Shown here: in pieces, positions 34,852 through 45,319 of the stretch
Numbering within the stretch: the first letter of the stretch is position 1
How the letters are laid out: each line of letters opens with the position of its first letter
Origin: Microcoleus vaginatus_C
GTDB lineage: Bacteria; Cyanobacteriota; Cyanobacteriia; Cyanobacteriales; Microcoleaceae
Strand: one strand, 5' to 3'
NCBI GenBank assembly: GCA_040004035.1
Contig: JAMPLN010000015.1
DNA length: 64,000 bases
Notes under the pieces: model-generated
The model's input: the letters and a program-made list of their open reading frames with translations, nothing else
Told to the model about the DNA's origin: nothing
Databases searched by the model: none
Made by a program: the position numbers and the translations under genes

Positions 34852-36474
34852 TTATCGCTGAATTTCTGAAATAATCTGCGCCAGATTCTCCCTAGCATAT
34901 CCCACCTCAAGAATCGATTTATCCTCCAGATCAGAGGCAACTTTCTTCAAGATATTTAGCGGTTCTTCAAAGCCTGTCGTCTTCACAAACAACACTTGCA
35001 ACCGATTTTTTACTAATGCTAAAATAGAGCTAATTGGCTCGCATTTATCCCCTTTCCGTTTAGCAATGTTGATACTCAATTTGTGAGTTTTTAACAGCCG
35101 CATTCTTTCTATTCCTTGGGTCTTAACCGTCTCCAAAACCTCCCCTCGAATCTGATCGACTAATCTGTCGGTCACATATTGCACGATCAAAGGCTGAAGC
35201 ATAAAAACAGTTTCCCCGCCCTCACTAATTTTGTCAATCAGCGAGCGACGACCCAGAGAATCGAGATTTTTCAGCAAATCTGAAAGCGATGAATTGACCA
35301 ACATCTGCTCTCGTAAAGTCGCCAGGGCAATCGGGCTTTGAGCAATAGCAATCCAGTAGGCAATCTCTTGTTCTGAACTCGACATTCTATCGAACTGCTG
35401 CGCCAGCAAATTGCTGATATGTTCTTCAATAAATAACGCCGTTGCTTCCAAAAGCTTTAAAACATTTCCCTCGAAAAACTCGTTAATTGTTGTCGCTACA
35501 ATCTTTAATGCTAACAGATTGCCTCCGTACCTGGATAACAAGATTTCCAACTCTTGATCTTGAGGCGACAAACCTTTTTCTTGGAAAATTTCCCGCGCTA
35601 TTTCCTCGGAAATAGCAGGTTTTAAAGACCGCACTTTTTCTCCCGCCAGCAAAGCCAGTTCTGTAGGTTCTTCCGAACTAACTAGCAGTAAACAGCTATT
35701 GTGATTGACCTCACACAGCCGCACAATTAAATCTCGATATCCTTCGCAGCCTTCCCGGTAGTGTCCCGCTAATTCTTCTGGTCTGAGAATCGCTTCAAAA
35801 TCGTCTAAAATTACCAGACAGCGGTGTTTCCGCAGATACTCGACCAATCGCGAAATTTTGCTGTTGAGGTCGATGGGCACATCGGGTTTTTGTTGGTTAG
35901 AAAAAAGTTGAATTAAGCTTCCTAGGAAGTCGGATGGTGCTGGTGTCGATCGCAGCGATCGCCAAATCACAACATCAAACTCATTCTGTACCTGTTTTGC
36001 CAACTGCACCGACAGAGTTGTTTTGCCGCTACCAGCCAAACCCAGCAGCGCTACCAGGCGACAATTATCTGATACAATCCACTGCTTTAAAGTAGTTAAT
36101 TCTTCAGTCCGTCCGTAAAAAACCGAAACATCCGGTGCTTGGCCCCAATCTTCCTGTCGGTGTCCAATCGCCACCTTCAATAGAGAGCCTTTACCTCGAC
36201 TAAAATCGCTCGTTCCCTGATCGGTGTGGTATGAAAACAGCAACTGATGCCTCAATTCCGAAAGCTTTCCAGGGCCGTTCCCCCCGATCTGAAACTTTTT
36301 GTAAACTTCGCCGAGTCTTTTGCGAACGGCGATGTCGCTAATGCCAAGCTTTGTGGCGATCGTCGCTGTAGATTGGCCGTCGAGAGCCATAAACACAGTT
36401 TCTAATTCGGCATCTGTGACACCGCGCTGTTTGGCGATCGTTTGCACAAAGTTTTGAGGAATCGGAGTAGTCAA
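34852..36474 (-). CDS. STAND (NB-ARC-like) ATPase with N-terminal helix-turn-helix
   Basis: A 540-residue protein. An N-terminal HTH of the type seen in cyanobacterial STAND proteins (residues about 15-70, VTDAELETVFMALDGQSTAT, then IATKLGISDIAVRKRLGEVY) precedes the NTPase: Walker A LLGLAGSGKTTL, Walker B CLVILDDFEAIL, a sensor LLLVSSEEPTELA, and the helical and winged-helix parts to about 440. The usual sensor repeats (WD40, TPR) are absent; the C-terminus is a short about 90-residue alpha/beta domain. STAND proteins act as oligomerising switches in signalling or defence. No effector enzyme is recognised, so its role is unknown. Confidence 0.75.
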   Translation of the reverse strand: MTTPIPQNFVQTIAKQRGVTDAELETVFMALDGQSTATIATKLGISDIAVRKRLGEVYKKFQIGGNGPGKLSELRHQLLFSYHTDQGTSDFSRGKGSLLKVAIGHRQEDWGQAPDVSVFYGRTEELTTLKQWIVSDNCRLVALLGLAGSGKTTLSVQLAKQVQNEFDVVIWRSLRSTPAPSDFLGSLIQLFSNQQKPDVPIDLNSKISRLVEYLRKHRCLVILDDFEAILRPEELAGHYREGCEGYRDLIVRLCEVNHNSCLLLVSSEEPTELALLAGEKVRSLKPAISEEIAREIFQEKGLSPQDQELEILLSRYGGNLLALKIVATTINEFFEGNVLKLLEATALFIEEHISNLLAQQFDRMSSSEQEIAYWIAIAQSPIALATLREQMLVNSSLSDLLKNLDSLGRRSLIDKISEGGETVFMLQPLIVQYVTDRLVDQIRGEVLETVKTQGIERMRLLKTHKLSINIAKRKGDKCEPISSILALVKNRLQVLFVKTTGFEEPLNILKKVASDLEDKSILEVGYARENLAQIISEIQR

Positions 36475-36921
36475 GGTAGGAATCTCGCCTATACTAAAAA
36501 TCTATCTTCTATTATATTGTGTGAGTTCTCGTGGGAGAGCAATTGAATCGCATCTACAAACGTTCAGCTTGCTTTTTGTTTTTTGGGCATTGTTAGATAT
36601 TTATACCCAATTATCGATTGTGATATAAGTTGGAAAAAATGCAACTCTCAGTCAGTGATCCAAACCCATACACCATCAGTCATTCCCAATTATTCAATTA
36701 ATCTATTATTTAATTATTTAATTATTTAATCTAAAATGGTATGAGGAACGGGGAGTTTATCGCCATACATTGTTGCTGTTTCCTACCCGTATAACCTATT
36801 GTAGGATGGGTAGAGACACGGCGATTAATTTATAGCACCAAACCATCAAGCTCCAACCGCACCACAACCCACCGCGAACCAACAACGGGGTAAATTCACA
36901 ATTCCTGAAAGCAGTGCTGTA
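36475..36921. other. Intergenic region with AT repeat
   Basis: 447 nt without a supported gene. A tandem TTATTTAA-type repeat lies at about 36698-36732. The region near 36780-36860 looks like a shared intergenic repeat (GTAGGATGGGTAGAG and similar). Confidence 0.5.
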
Positions 36922-38886
36922 TCAGCTAAAAACCTTCATACTAGCGCGGTAATCTTCCGTCGAAACCAGCCGCCAACCCCCATCGCCCAAAAGTTCCAAA
37001 ACCTGCTGGTGATATTGCAACAAACTCATTCTGTGGCCTACACTCACAAAAGTAGTTTTAGTGGCTTTTAATTGCTCGTATAAATGTTGCTCGTTTTTCA
37101 AATCCAAAGCACTTGTTGCCTCATCCAAAATAGCATATCGCGGTTCCGTTAACAACAATCTAGCAAAAGCTAAACGCTGCTGTTCTCCCAGCGACAAAAT
37201 TTCAGCCCAATCTAAATCCGCATCAAAACCGCCCAATCTGTCCGGCAAATCTGCTAAGTTTACTGATGCCAAAACCTGGCGCAATTTTTCCTCATCAACC
37301 TCGCTGCTGGTATTGGGATACAAAAGTTGCGATCGCAAACTACCCAAAATCATATAAGGACGCTGCGGCAAAAATAGCATTTCCCCTAATTCCGGCCGCG
37401 CCAAACGCCCCGTTCCCGCGTCCCACAAACCCGCAAGTGCCCGCAGCAAAGAACTCTTCCCAGCACCGCTTTGACCCGCAATTAACAGTCCTTCCCCTGG
37501 CGACACGGCTACCGACACATCGCTAATTAAAGTCTTTTGATGTTTGGGAGTATCTAAAGTAACGTGTTCCAGTGTCAATTGCGAACTTATAACTGTATCG
37601 ATTGTTCTGAAGTCTAGTTTTACAGCACTTTTTTCATCTCTTAGAGCCTCATTAAATGTGGCTAAACGATTAATCCCCGCTGCAAAAAAACTCAAGCTTT
37701 CAATCCTATATACAACCAAAGAAAATGCTTCTGAAACCTGACGAAAAGCAAATTCAGCTTGAGTGATATCGCCGTATCTTATCTCACCAGCAAAGTATAG
37801 AGAAGCCAGGAATAAAGAGGGGATAATATAAGTTGCATATCTATAGCTAACTCTAAAATATCCCAGATTCCGCTGCCAACCAATTAGGAAATTAAAGTTC
37901 CGAACTGCTGCTAAAAATCGGTGTTTTACCTGAACCGATTCCTGTGCTTCTCCCCGGTAAAAAGCAATTGATTCTGCATTATCCCGAATGTGAACCAATC
38001 CATAGCGAAAGTCAGCCTCTGTGGAGAGCTGATTGAAGTTCAAAAATATCAACCTTTTGCCAAAAAGTATCATGACTGTCGTGCCAAAGACAGCGTAAAT
38101 AATTAGTCCGATCGAAAGACCTTTGGAAATAGACCACAGAATGCCTGTAAAAGAAATAATATCGATAACTGCCTCCAATATCAGCAGCAAAAACTCTAAA
38201 CTTGTCCTAGTGAAAGATTTGATATCTTCAGCAATCCGCTGGTCGGGATTGTCGATTTTCTTCGGAGAATTGATTTCGTAATAAGCGCGGTTTTGAAAAT
38301 AACTCCCCAGGAAACTATCAGTCATCCACTCTCGCCAGTATAATCCCAGTTTATCTTGGGTATACTCGTAAATAACAACTATCGGGGTAGCGATAATAAA
38401 AACTCCAGCATAAACCCACATAAACCGCCAAAAAGTAATCTGATCTTTTTCAGCCAGCGCTGTCGTGAAAAAATTACTAATATAGCTAATAATTACGTTA
38501 ATTCCGCTAACAGACAGCGACAAAAATACCAGCAGAGCTAACATGCTCCACTGTTTCCAGCGCGGTATCAACTTGCTTCTAAAAAAGACAAAAGCAGCTA
38601 GCGGGAGGATTAGCATTAAACCAACGATCGCAATTTTCGGTGAGTAGATAATTCCTTTGACTAAAGTAGCTAAACCAGCCGCAACTCCATTAAAAGCCTC
38701 TGGAAATAAGACTTGAGTACCCAAACATACAGCGCTGACGAACACAAACATCGCAGCGAAGAGAAATATCAACAACAGCGCTACTAATCCTAAAAAGATT
38801 CTGCCTCCTCCAGGCTCTACAGGATAAAAGTAAGGTTGAGCAATCGCAATAAATCTCTGCCACAACTGACGGTCAAATCGATTCAT
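36922..38886 (-). CDS. ABC transporter, fused permease-ATPase (SbmA/BacA/ALD type)
   Basis: A 654-residue half-transporter. The membrane part (residues about 25-420, six or more helices) is of the ABC_membrane_2 type (EYTQDKLGLYWREWMTDSFL is the characteristic EAA-like loop). The ATPase has Walker A AGQSGAGKSSLLRALAGLW, the signature LSLGEQQRLAFARLLL, Walker B YAILDEATSALD and H-loop VSVGHRMSL. Relatives include the peptide/vitamin B12 importers SbmA and BacA (membrane part only) and YddA. The substrate is not fixed by the sequence. Confidence 0.88.
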   Translation of the reverse strand: MNRFDRQLWQRFIAIAQPYFYPVEPGGGRIFLGLVALLLIFLFAAMFVFVSAVCLGTQVLFPEAFNGVAAGLATLVKGIIYSPKIAIVGLMLILPLAAFVFFRSKLIPRWKQWSMLALLVFLSLSVSGINVIISYISNFFTTALAEKDQITFWRFMWVYAGVFIIATPIVVIYEYTQDKLGLYWREWMTDSFLGSYFQNRAYYEINSPKKIDNPDQRIAEDIKSFTRTSLEFLLLILEAVIDIISFTGILWSISKGLSIGLIIYAVFGTTVMILFGKRLIFLNFNQLSTEADFRYGLVHIRDNAESIAFYRGEAQESVQVKHRFLAAVRNFNFLIGWQRNLGYFRVSYRYATYIIPSLFLASLYFAGEIRYGDITQAEFAFRQVSEAFSLVVYRIESLSFFAAGINRLATFNEALRDEKSAVKLDFRTIDTVISSQLTLEHVTLDTPKHQKTLISDVSVAVSPGEGLLIAGQSGAGKSSLLRALAGLWDAGTGRLARPELGEMLFLPQRPYMILGSLRSQLLYPNTSSEVDEEKLRQVLASVNLADLPDRLGGFDADLDWAEILSLGEQQRLAFARLLLTEPRYAILDEATSALDLKNEQHLYEQLKATKTTFVSVGHRMSLLQYHQQVLELLGDGGWRLVSTEDYRASMKVFS

Positions 38887-39107
38887 CTTTGCTGTTTACA
38901 AAACTACTTTGACTGTTCTAACATATCAAGTATTGTGACAAAATGCAGCAGTAATTTATTTGGGAGTTTGGCGAAAAAATTTGTCTCACCCACAGACGGA
39001 AACTTGTTTTCCGAGTGAACGGGTGGGAAGAAAAAATTGAGGAGATTAGTTCAAGCTCTTAGATTCATCTGTTGAATCAATTCTTTAATCTCAAATCTCA
39101 AATCGCT

Positions 39108-39947
39108 CTAGCTGGAAGAAGTTGCGCTATCGCGGGTCAAGTCCGACTGCAATCTACTGCTGTAAAATCGTTGGCTAATCCCTAAAATTACTTGTTTCAT
39201 TAGCCAATACAAAACAGCAATTACTACAAAAGTGACAGCCATTACTAAAACCGGACGCTTGCCAATCAAATCGTTCATTACGCTGTTAACCAGCGCATCG
39301 GGGTTAGTCAGAATGTCCCAAGTGTTGAAGCGGATAAATCGCCCTAAATAAATTCCGATCGCCGAAAGTGCGTGTATAGTTATCTCCGTTGCCAGGATAA
39401 ATCTACTCAAACCCTGTTGCTTCAAATAGTAGCCCAAATTCATCACCGACAGCACGTAAGCCCCAAACCCGGCTAGCATAAACGCTAGATACTGCGGGAT
39501 CAAAGCTAGAGTCACAATCCACACCGAGTTACCCTCTTTAATCTGGCGGATCAGGTGAATGATATCAGTTAAAACGTAGGGTGCATTGGGTAAAAATGCG
39601 ATAAACCAGAAAAAACCGCCCCACCACCGGAGAGAGCGAACTCCGCGCTGCCGCAGTACCCAGATGTCTACAGCCATCAGTGCCAGTGTAATCGCGATCG
39701 CCCCCAAAACGTAAGTTTTGCCCACATCTTGCACTATGTGCCTCAGATAGGCAAAAACAGGGCGCGTACTGGACAAAAAAGTAGCGCCCAGGAGAAAGCC
39801 CGTACCCCACAGCAGCCAGCGCGATCGAGGTTTGCGGAACAGCCAAAAACTCAGGGCCAGCGGTACTAAACCCAAAAACAAATTCCAAGACATCCAGCGG
39901 ACATTGTGTCCCATTGCTTGCAGGGCTTCCAGGATTAATCCCATCAT
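39108..39947 (-). CDS. DUF1361 membrane protein
   Basis: A predicted membrane protein of 279 residues from ATG 39947 (MMGLILEALQAMG); an ATG 3 nt later is equally possible. About eight hydrophobic segments are visible. The DUF1361 hallmark PNAPYVLTDIIHLIR lies mid-protein, and YLGRFIRFNTWDILTNP follows. The function of this family is unknown. It is 161 nt downstream of the ABC transporter start, on the same strand. Confidence 0.8.
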   Translation of the reverse strand: MMGLILEALQAMGHNVRWMSWNLFLGLVPLALSFWLFRKPRSRWLLWGTGFLLGATFLSSTRPVFAYLRHIVQDVGKTYVLGAIAITLALMAVDIWVLRQRGVRSLRWWGGFFWFIAFLPNAPYVLTDIIHLIRQIKEGNSVWIVTLALIPQYLAFMLAGFGAYVLSVMNLGYYLKQQGLSRFILATEITIHALSAIGIYLGRFIRFNTWDILTNPDALVNSVMNDLIGKRPVLVMAVTFVVIAVLYWLMKQVILGISQRFYSSRLQSDLTRDSATSSS

Positions 39948-40019
39948 GTCAATTTTTATACAATTAAAGGTTTGATGCAGCACCGCTTCGTTAGCAGCTT
40001 CAGTCTATTTTAGTCGTTA

Positions 40020-40200
40020 ACTTGTAGGGTGCGTCAGCCTCTGGCTCCGGGCGCTGCGCCTGAAAATCAGGATCTGCTGATGCACCGTACCACTGTGGAG
40101 TCAATCTAAAATCTAAAATCTAAAATCGACTGACGCACCATACCACTGCGGAGTCAATCTAAAATCTAAAATCTAAAATCTAAAATCTAAAATCGACTGA
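40020..40200. repeat. Duplicated repeat block with expanding (AATCTAA)n core
   Basis: A unit reading roughly CGACTGACGCACCATACCACTG-like sequence, then CGGAGTCAATCTAAAATC and several heptamers, occurs twice (near 40085-40130 and 40131-40197). The heptamer run is short in the first copy and longer in the second. It lies directly downstream of the large histidine kinase gene end. Confidence 0.7.
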
Positions 40201-40208
40201 CGCCCCTA

Positions 40209-43200
40209 CTATTTATACACTTTGTCGATCGGAATCTCAATCTTAAAAGTTGTTCCGCATCCTATGGACGAAATACAGTCAATCTTGCCCTTGTGCTTTT
40301 CCACAACAATCGAGTGCGCGATAGACATTCCCAACCCCGTACCTTTCCCCACAGCTTTTGTAGTAAAAAACGGGTTAAAAATGCGATCGACTATCCCCTC
40401 GGGAATGCCCGTACCGTTGTCGGAAATTTCTACTCTAACAGTGTTCTGGGGGGTTACACCCGTGGAAATAGCAATCCGTCCACTCTTTGTCTCTGATTGT
40501 GGAACCGATAACTGGTGATATCGTTCTTCAATAGCATCAATTCCATTAGCAATAATATTCATAAACACCTGATTCAGTTGGCTCGCATAGCACTCCACCA
40601 GTGGCAGTTTTCCAAACTCCTTAATTACTTCAATTTCCGGGTGGTTGTCCCGACTCTTCAAGCGGTGCTGCAAAATTAACAAAGTGCTTTCAATCCCCAC
40701 GTGAATATCGACCGGCTTCATTGCGGATTCATCCAGCCGCGAGAAATTTCTGAGGGACAACACAATTTGCCTGATGCGCTCGGTTCCTACCTGCATTGAA
40801 CCCACAAGTTTTCTTAAATCCTCTGCCATGAAGTCCAAATCAATCTCTTGAATGCGATCGACAATTTTTGAATTTGGTTCGGGATACTCGTGTTCGTAAA
40901 GAGTCACCAGATCGAGCAACTCTTTAGTATACTGGTTGAGATAATCAATGTTAGCGTGAATGAAGTTAACGGGATTATTAATTTCGTGAGCGATGCCGGC
41001 AACTAATTGCCCCAAAGAAGACATTTTTTCAGTTTGAATGAGCTGAGTTTGAGTAGAGCGCAAGTCCAGCAGCGCTGACTCTAAATCTCGAGCTTTTTCT
41101 CTTTCTCGTTCCTCGCTTTGTCGCAGTGCTTCCTCTGCTTGCTTGCGAGTCGTAATATCCTGGGAAACTCCAATTATTACCTTAGTCTGACCATCCGCAT
41201 TCCTACTAAAAATAGTATCCCGACTTTGCAGCCACAACAATTGACCGTCGGCTGCCTGTACCCGGTACTCAATTTCCCTAGTTTCGCCATCTTCAATTCC
41301 TGCAAAGCTCGCGTGATGTTTCAGAATTTTAGGCAAATCTTCGGGGTGTATTAACTGAGGCATGAGTGACGAATCCATCGCTGTAATTTCGTCGCTGGTA
41401 TAGCCCAAAAGCGCTAACATTGAAGTATTAGTGTAGATATTCCGCTGTTCTTCCAAGTCGTAGAGATACAAAATACCGGGAGTAGCTGATGCTACTTTTT
41501 GAATGAACTGCTGGCTTTCTTGCAAAGCTAATTCAGCTTGTTTGCGATCGGTAACATCAACGGCGATGCCGTCCCAAAGAATATCGCCGTTGTCTTTAGC
41601 TTCAGGACGCGAATTTATCTGAAACCAACGAATGTTGCCGGAAGGTAGCACCATCCGTCCTTCCCACTGCCAAGGTTGCAGAGTTAGGGCTGAAATAGCA
41701 CCAGATTCCTCATAATTTTGGCTGTCTTCGGGATGAATCAAATCTGTTACCAAAGCCGCATTTTTCAGAACATCTTCTGGTTCTAACTCAAAAAGTTCTC
41801 GGCAAGCAGCACTTATGTAAGGAAAACAGAAAGAGCCATCTGGACACAACAAAAATTGATAAATGATTCCCGGCAAATTAGCGGACAGCTTTTGGAATCT
41901 TGCCTCGCTTTCCCGCAGTGCTTCCTCTGCTTGTTTGCGCTCCGTAATGTCAGTAATTGAACCCACCATGCGGACGGGTTTTCCAGATGCCTCCCACAAA
42001 GCTTGTCCCCGACTCAATATCCATTTGTAAGCGCTGTTGTAGCACCAGCAGCGGTATTCGACGATGTAATGTGGCGTTTTCTTGTTTAAATGGTCTTGGA
42101 GAGCTTGCATTACTAAGGCTAAATCGTCGGGATGCGTGCCCCTGTTCAATTCGTCAAAGTAATCGAGAATCGGGCTGTGTTCGTCGTATCCGGTGATTTC
42201 CTTAAATCTATCGGACAGGAATAGTTCCCCTGTTTGCAAGTTCCAGTCCCAAATGCCGTCGTTGTTGCCTTTGAGTGCTAACTGCCAGCGTTCTTCAGTT
42301 TGCATCAATTGAGCTGTTCTCTGTTTGACTCTATTTTCTAGTTCTTGATTGAGTTGTTTGAGACTTTCTTCTGCCTGGTTGCGTTCGATCGCAATTCCTG
42401 CTAAGTGTATGATTGCTTCTATCAATTGCAGCTCAAAAAAATGGGGATGGCGCGGTTGGGAATAATACATTCCAAAAGTTCCCAAAACTTGACCCTGAGA
42501 TGAGAAAATAGGAGTAGACAAGCAAGCTCTAAGTCCAAAACTCAAGGCTAAATCTCGATAATTTTTCCACAAAGGATCGCTGGCAATATCTGTAACGAGC
42601 ACCTGTTGGCGGCTAAAGGCAGCAGTGCCACAGGAACCGACATCCGGGCCGATGGCTATGCCATGAATAGCAGCATTGTAACTGTCGGGCAAATTGGGCG
42701 CGGCTCCGTGCAGTAAATGTTCGCCATCTGGAGCTAGAAGCAATATCGAACCCATGACATCTCTAGATTGCTGTTCGATAATTTTAACTAAAGTATTTAA
42801 AGTCTCGCCAAGAGTTGCGCCCTTAGCAATCATTTCTAAAATTTGTTTCTGACCGGTTAACCAATTTTCAGCTTGCTTGCGCTCCGTAATGTCGCGAGCC
42901 ACCCACAGAACCGTTTTTTCTTTCATTGGCGAAATGGTAGCAGCAAACCACTTTTGTACGCTGGCAATTTCCAGGTTATATTCAAAAGTACAGGTTTGAT
43001 TTGTAGCGAGGGCGGTGCGAATTTGCTCCATAAAAAAATCTGCCATTTCTGGAGCGAATAAATCGCTAATTTTTTGACCGACAAGTTCAGCAGGTGGTTT
43101 ATATAAAAGTCCGGGATTTGTCGGGGCAATTTTCAGATAGCGTCCTTCAATATCAATCACAAAAATTACATCGCTCATTGCCGCAAACAAAGTCCGGAGT

Positions 43201-44867
43201 TCTGCTTCGGAAGCTTGCAGGGCAATTTCAGCCTGTTTGCGATCGCTAATGTCGCGCCCCACTCCTTGACACTCAATCAAGCTGCCCGTACTGTCAAAAA
43301 TCCCCCGATTGGTCCACTGGTGCCAGCGAGTTTCCCCTGTTTCTAGAACGACCCGGTGTTCACAGGTAACGACGGGGTTTTCTAGGCTTAGAGAACTGAA
43401 ACTGCGGCTGAGAATTTCTTGGTCTTCGGCCGGCATTAAGGGCATAAAAGTATGGCCCTCCAAATCCGATCGCGATTTATTGAAATAGCGGCAGTAGGCA
43501 TCGTTGACAAAAGTCAAAACTCCGCTCGGCAAGAAACGGCAAATCAGTTCGGTTTGGTCTTCAATAATTGCCCGATAGCGAGATTCGCTATTAAGCAGCG
43601 CGGCTTCTGCTAAGACGCGATCGCTAATATCCGTCCCGATACAAAGCAGTCCTGCCAAATTTCCCTTCGCATCTAGTAAAGGTTTATTTGTCCACGCTAT
43701 CCAGACTCTTTCTCCATTGCTGCGGATGTTTTCATTTTCGTTTTGGAAGGATTTTTCCGGCTGTGCCAAACAGTCTCGGATCATTGCCACCAGGTCACTT
43801 TCGGATAAATCTGTTTTCGGTATAATTGTGCCGATCGCACTTTTGCCGATAATTTCTGCTTCTGAATACCCGAAAAAAGTTTCAGCAAACTCGTTAAAAA
43901 AAGTAATCTTGCCTTCACTGTCTAACTGCACAATCATGCTGTTAGCATTCTCAACTAATTGCCGGTACTTAACTTCGCTCGATCGCAGCTTCACAGGGCC
44001 ATACACCCAGCTAAACGCCACAACCCCGCTGAAAACAGCCAGCAAGGCGCCTCCAAAGATCAGCCACCCCCGAAACGGCGAATTCGCAGGCCATCCTCCC
44101 GCCGGAATTGCTGCCAACTGCCAGGAACCGTGCGGCAAAGTCACTTCCAGCAGCACGGGATTGTGCTGAAAAATTGACCCGTCACCGAAAAACACAGGGC
44201 CGGATGCTCCCTTCCCGTCTTTGCCCCGCAGAGCGTATTGCAGCTTCGCTGAGGAGTCATTGAGTCCTGCTTCCTCAATCAGGGAATTTTTGTCGATGAT
44301 CAAACCTGTCAAGCCCCAGTAAACACCTGTTTCAGGCTCGGCGCCGGAGGGTGTGAGAAAAATCGGCGATCGGCTGATAAACGTCTCGTCCCCCTCCAAT
44401 AATTTCACGGGCCCGGCTAGCAAAGTTTTTCTGGTGTAGATAACCTCTTTGACCATTTGCCGCTGTTCGGGTAGCGCCGTCAAGTCAACCCCGATCAGCG
44501 CTTCATTTCCCTCCCGTGGGTAAATGTAAGCGATCGTCGTGCCTTTAACTAAAGTTATGGCGCGGATGCCCGGTTGCTGTGCCACCAGAATTCTCGCCGT
44601 CGCTGTAAACTCAGCTTCGGTGATGTTTGGGTTGTTGGAAAGGTAAGCCCCCAAACCCCGCGTCAAAAATACGCGGGAATTCAAAGCGCCTTCCAGCTTA
44701 GAACGGACTGTGCTGAGGCGATCGAGGGTGCTAGCGCGGTTGTAGTGAAAAAAGCGTCGCTGTTCTGAGCGATCTAAAAGTCCAACTCCGACCAAAATTG
44801 CTATTGATGCCGAAATTGCTGCTAAATACGGTGAAATTTGGAATTTTTTCACCTTAAAGTATTCCAT
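40209..44867 (-). CDS. CHASE - multiple PAS - GAF - histidine kinase sensor (1552 aa)
   Basis: A membrane-anchored sensor kinase. One N-terminal helix (about 15-35) and one near 265-290 flank an extracytoplasmic CHASE domain (residues about 75-245, with GIRAITLVKGTTIAYIYPRE and ISRSPIFL). Then come three PAS domains, a GAF domain (about 715-870, SCGTAAFSRQQVLVTDI), three more PAS/PAC units, a coiled coil, and HisKA plus HATPase. The kinase has GIAHEINNPVNF (phospho-His) and DNGTGIPEGIVDRIFNPFF, ending in FKIEIPI. No receiver or output domain is attached. Ligand unknown. The same His-kinase module is used by the 15.5, 46.9 and 48.5 kb genes. Confidence 0.93.
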   Translation of the reverse strand: MEYFKVKKFQISPYLAAISASIAILVGVGLLDRSEQRRFFHYNRASTLDRLSTVRSKLEGALNSRVFLTRGLGAYLSNNPNITEAEFTATARILVAQQPGIRAITLVKGTTIAYIYPREGNEALIGVDLTALPEQRQMVKEVIYTRKTLLAGPVKLLEGDETFISRSPIFLTPSGAEPETGVYWGLTGLIIDKNSLIEEAGLNDSSAKLQYALRGKDGKGASGPVFFGDGSIFQHNPVLLEVTLPHGSWQLAAIPAGGWPANSPFRGWLIFGGALLAVFSGVVAFSWVYGPVKLRSSEVKYRQLVENANSMIVQLDSEGKITFFNEFAETFFGYSEAEIIGKSAIGTIIPKTDLSESDLVAMIRDCLAQPEKSFQNENENIRSNGERVWIAWTNKPLLDAKGNLAGLLCIGTDISDRVLAEAALLNSESRYRAIIEDQTELICRFLPSGVLTFVNDAYCRYFNKSRSDLEGHTFMPLMPAEDQEILSRSFSSLSLENPVVTCEHRVVLETGETRWHQWTNRGIFDSTGSLIECQGVGRDISDRKQAEIALQASEAELRTLFAAMSDVIFVIDIEGRYLKIAPTNPGLLYKPPAELVGQKISDLFAPEMADFFMEQIRTALATNQTCTFEYNLEIASVQKWFAATISPMKEKTVLWVARDITERKQAENWLTGQKQILEMIAKGATLGETLNTLVKIIEQQSRDVMGSILLLAPDGEHLLHGAAPNLPDSYNAAIHGIAIGPDVGSCGTAAFSRQQVLVTDIASDPLWKNYRDLALSFGLRACLSTPIFSSQGQVLGTFGMYYSQPRHPHFFELQLIEAIIHLAGIAIERNQAEESLKQLNQELENRVKQRTAQLMQTEERWQLALKGNNDGIWDWNLQTGELFLSDRFKEITGYDEHSPILDYFDELNRGTHPDDLALVMQALQDHLNKKTPHYIVEYRCWCYNSAYKWILSRGQALWEASGKPVRMVGSITDITERKQAEEALRESEARFQKLSANLPGIIYQFLLCPDGSFCFPYISAACRELFELEPEDVLKNAALVTDLIHPEDSQNYEESGAISALTLQPWQWEGRMVLPSGNIRWFQINSRPEAKDNGDILWDGIAVDVTDRKQAELALQESQQFIQKVASATPGILYLYDLEEQRNIYTNTSMLALLGYTSDEITAMDSSLMPQLIHPEDLPKILKHHASFAGIEDGETREIEYRVQAADGQLLWLQSRDTIFSRNADGQTKVIIGVSQDITTRKQAEEALRQSEEREREKARDLESALLDLRSTQTQLIQTEKMSSLGQLVAGIAHEINNPVNFIHANIDYLNQYTKELLDLVTLYEHEYPEPNSKIVDRIQEIDLDFMAEDLRKLVGSMQVGTERIRQIVLSLRNFSRLDESAMKPVDIHVGIESTLLILQHRLKSRDNHPEIEVIKEFGKLPLVECYASQLNQVFMNIIANGIDAIEERYHQLSVPQSETKSGRIAISTGVTPQNTVRVEISDNGTGIPEGIVDRIFNPFFTTKAVGKGTGLGMSIAHSIVVEKHKGKIDCISSIGCGTTFKIEIPIDKVYK

Positions 44868-45319
44868 CTGTCGGCGGTTAAGGTATATTTTTTAGATCTT
44901 TAGATAGATTTAGTTTAGTTTGATTTCTCTAAGCCAATGCCAGATTTTCGGCATACCGGGCTTGTCCCAAGCGGGCGGGAGTTTGTTGTGTTCTAGGACG
45001 CCCGCCGAGCGTCGGCGATCGGCAAGCCTCTCATCATCAATTCTATGGAAAAAGTTTTAAATCTACAATCGACTCACCGAAAGAAATGTGGTCATAAGCC
45101 CCCGGATTCATTCTTTCGCAGGCTCAGGACGGATCAATCTAAAATCTAAAATCTAAAATCTAAAATTGGTTGACTCGTTTTTGCTCGGGTAGGGCGCGCC
45201 ATGCTCCCGCACCACAGCGGTGGGGGAACGCGCACCCGAAAGACGGGAGTTATTAGCTAAAATAGGTTTAGCAATAATTTTTTTCAGCGCTACGCCGAAT
45301 CATTCATAGGGGCAATTTG
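44868..45319. other. Intergenic region between kinase and tldD
   Basis: 452 nt between divergent genes. It holds a TCTAAAA heptamer run at 45137-45167 and a G/C-rich segment with partial inverted symmetry at 45185-45255. It holds no supported gene. Confidence 0.5.

Noticed and set aside
43717..44177. Plus-strand frames of up to 150 residues opposite the CHASE kinase
   Set aside because: Shadows of the 1552-residue kinase, with no start signal.
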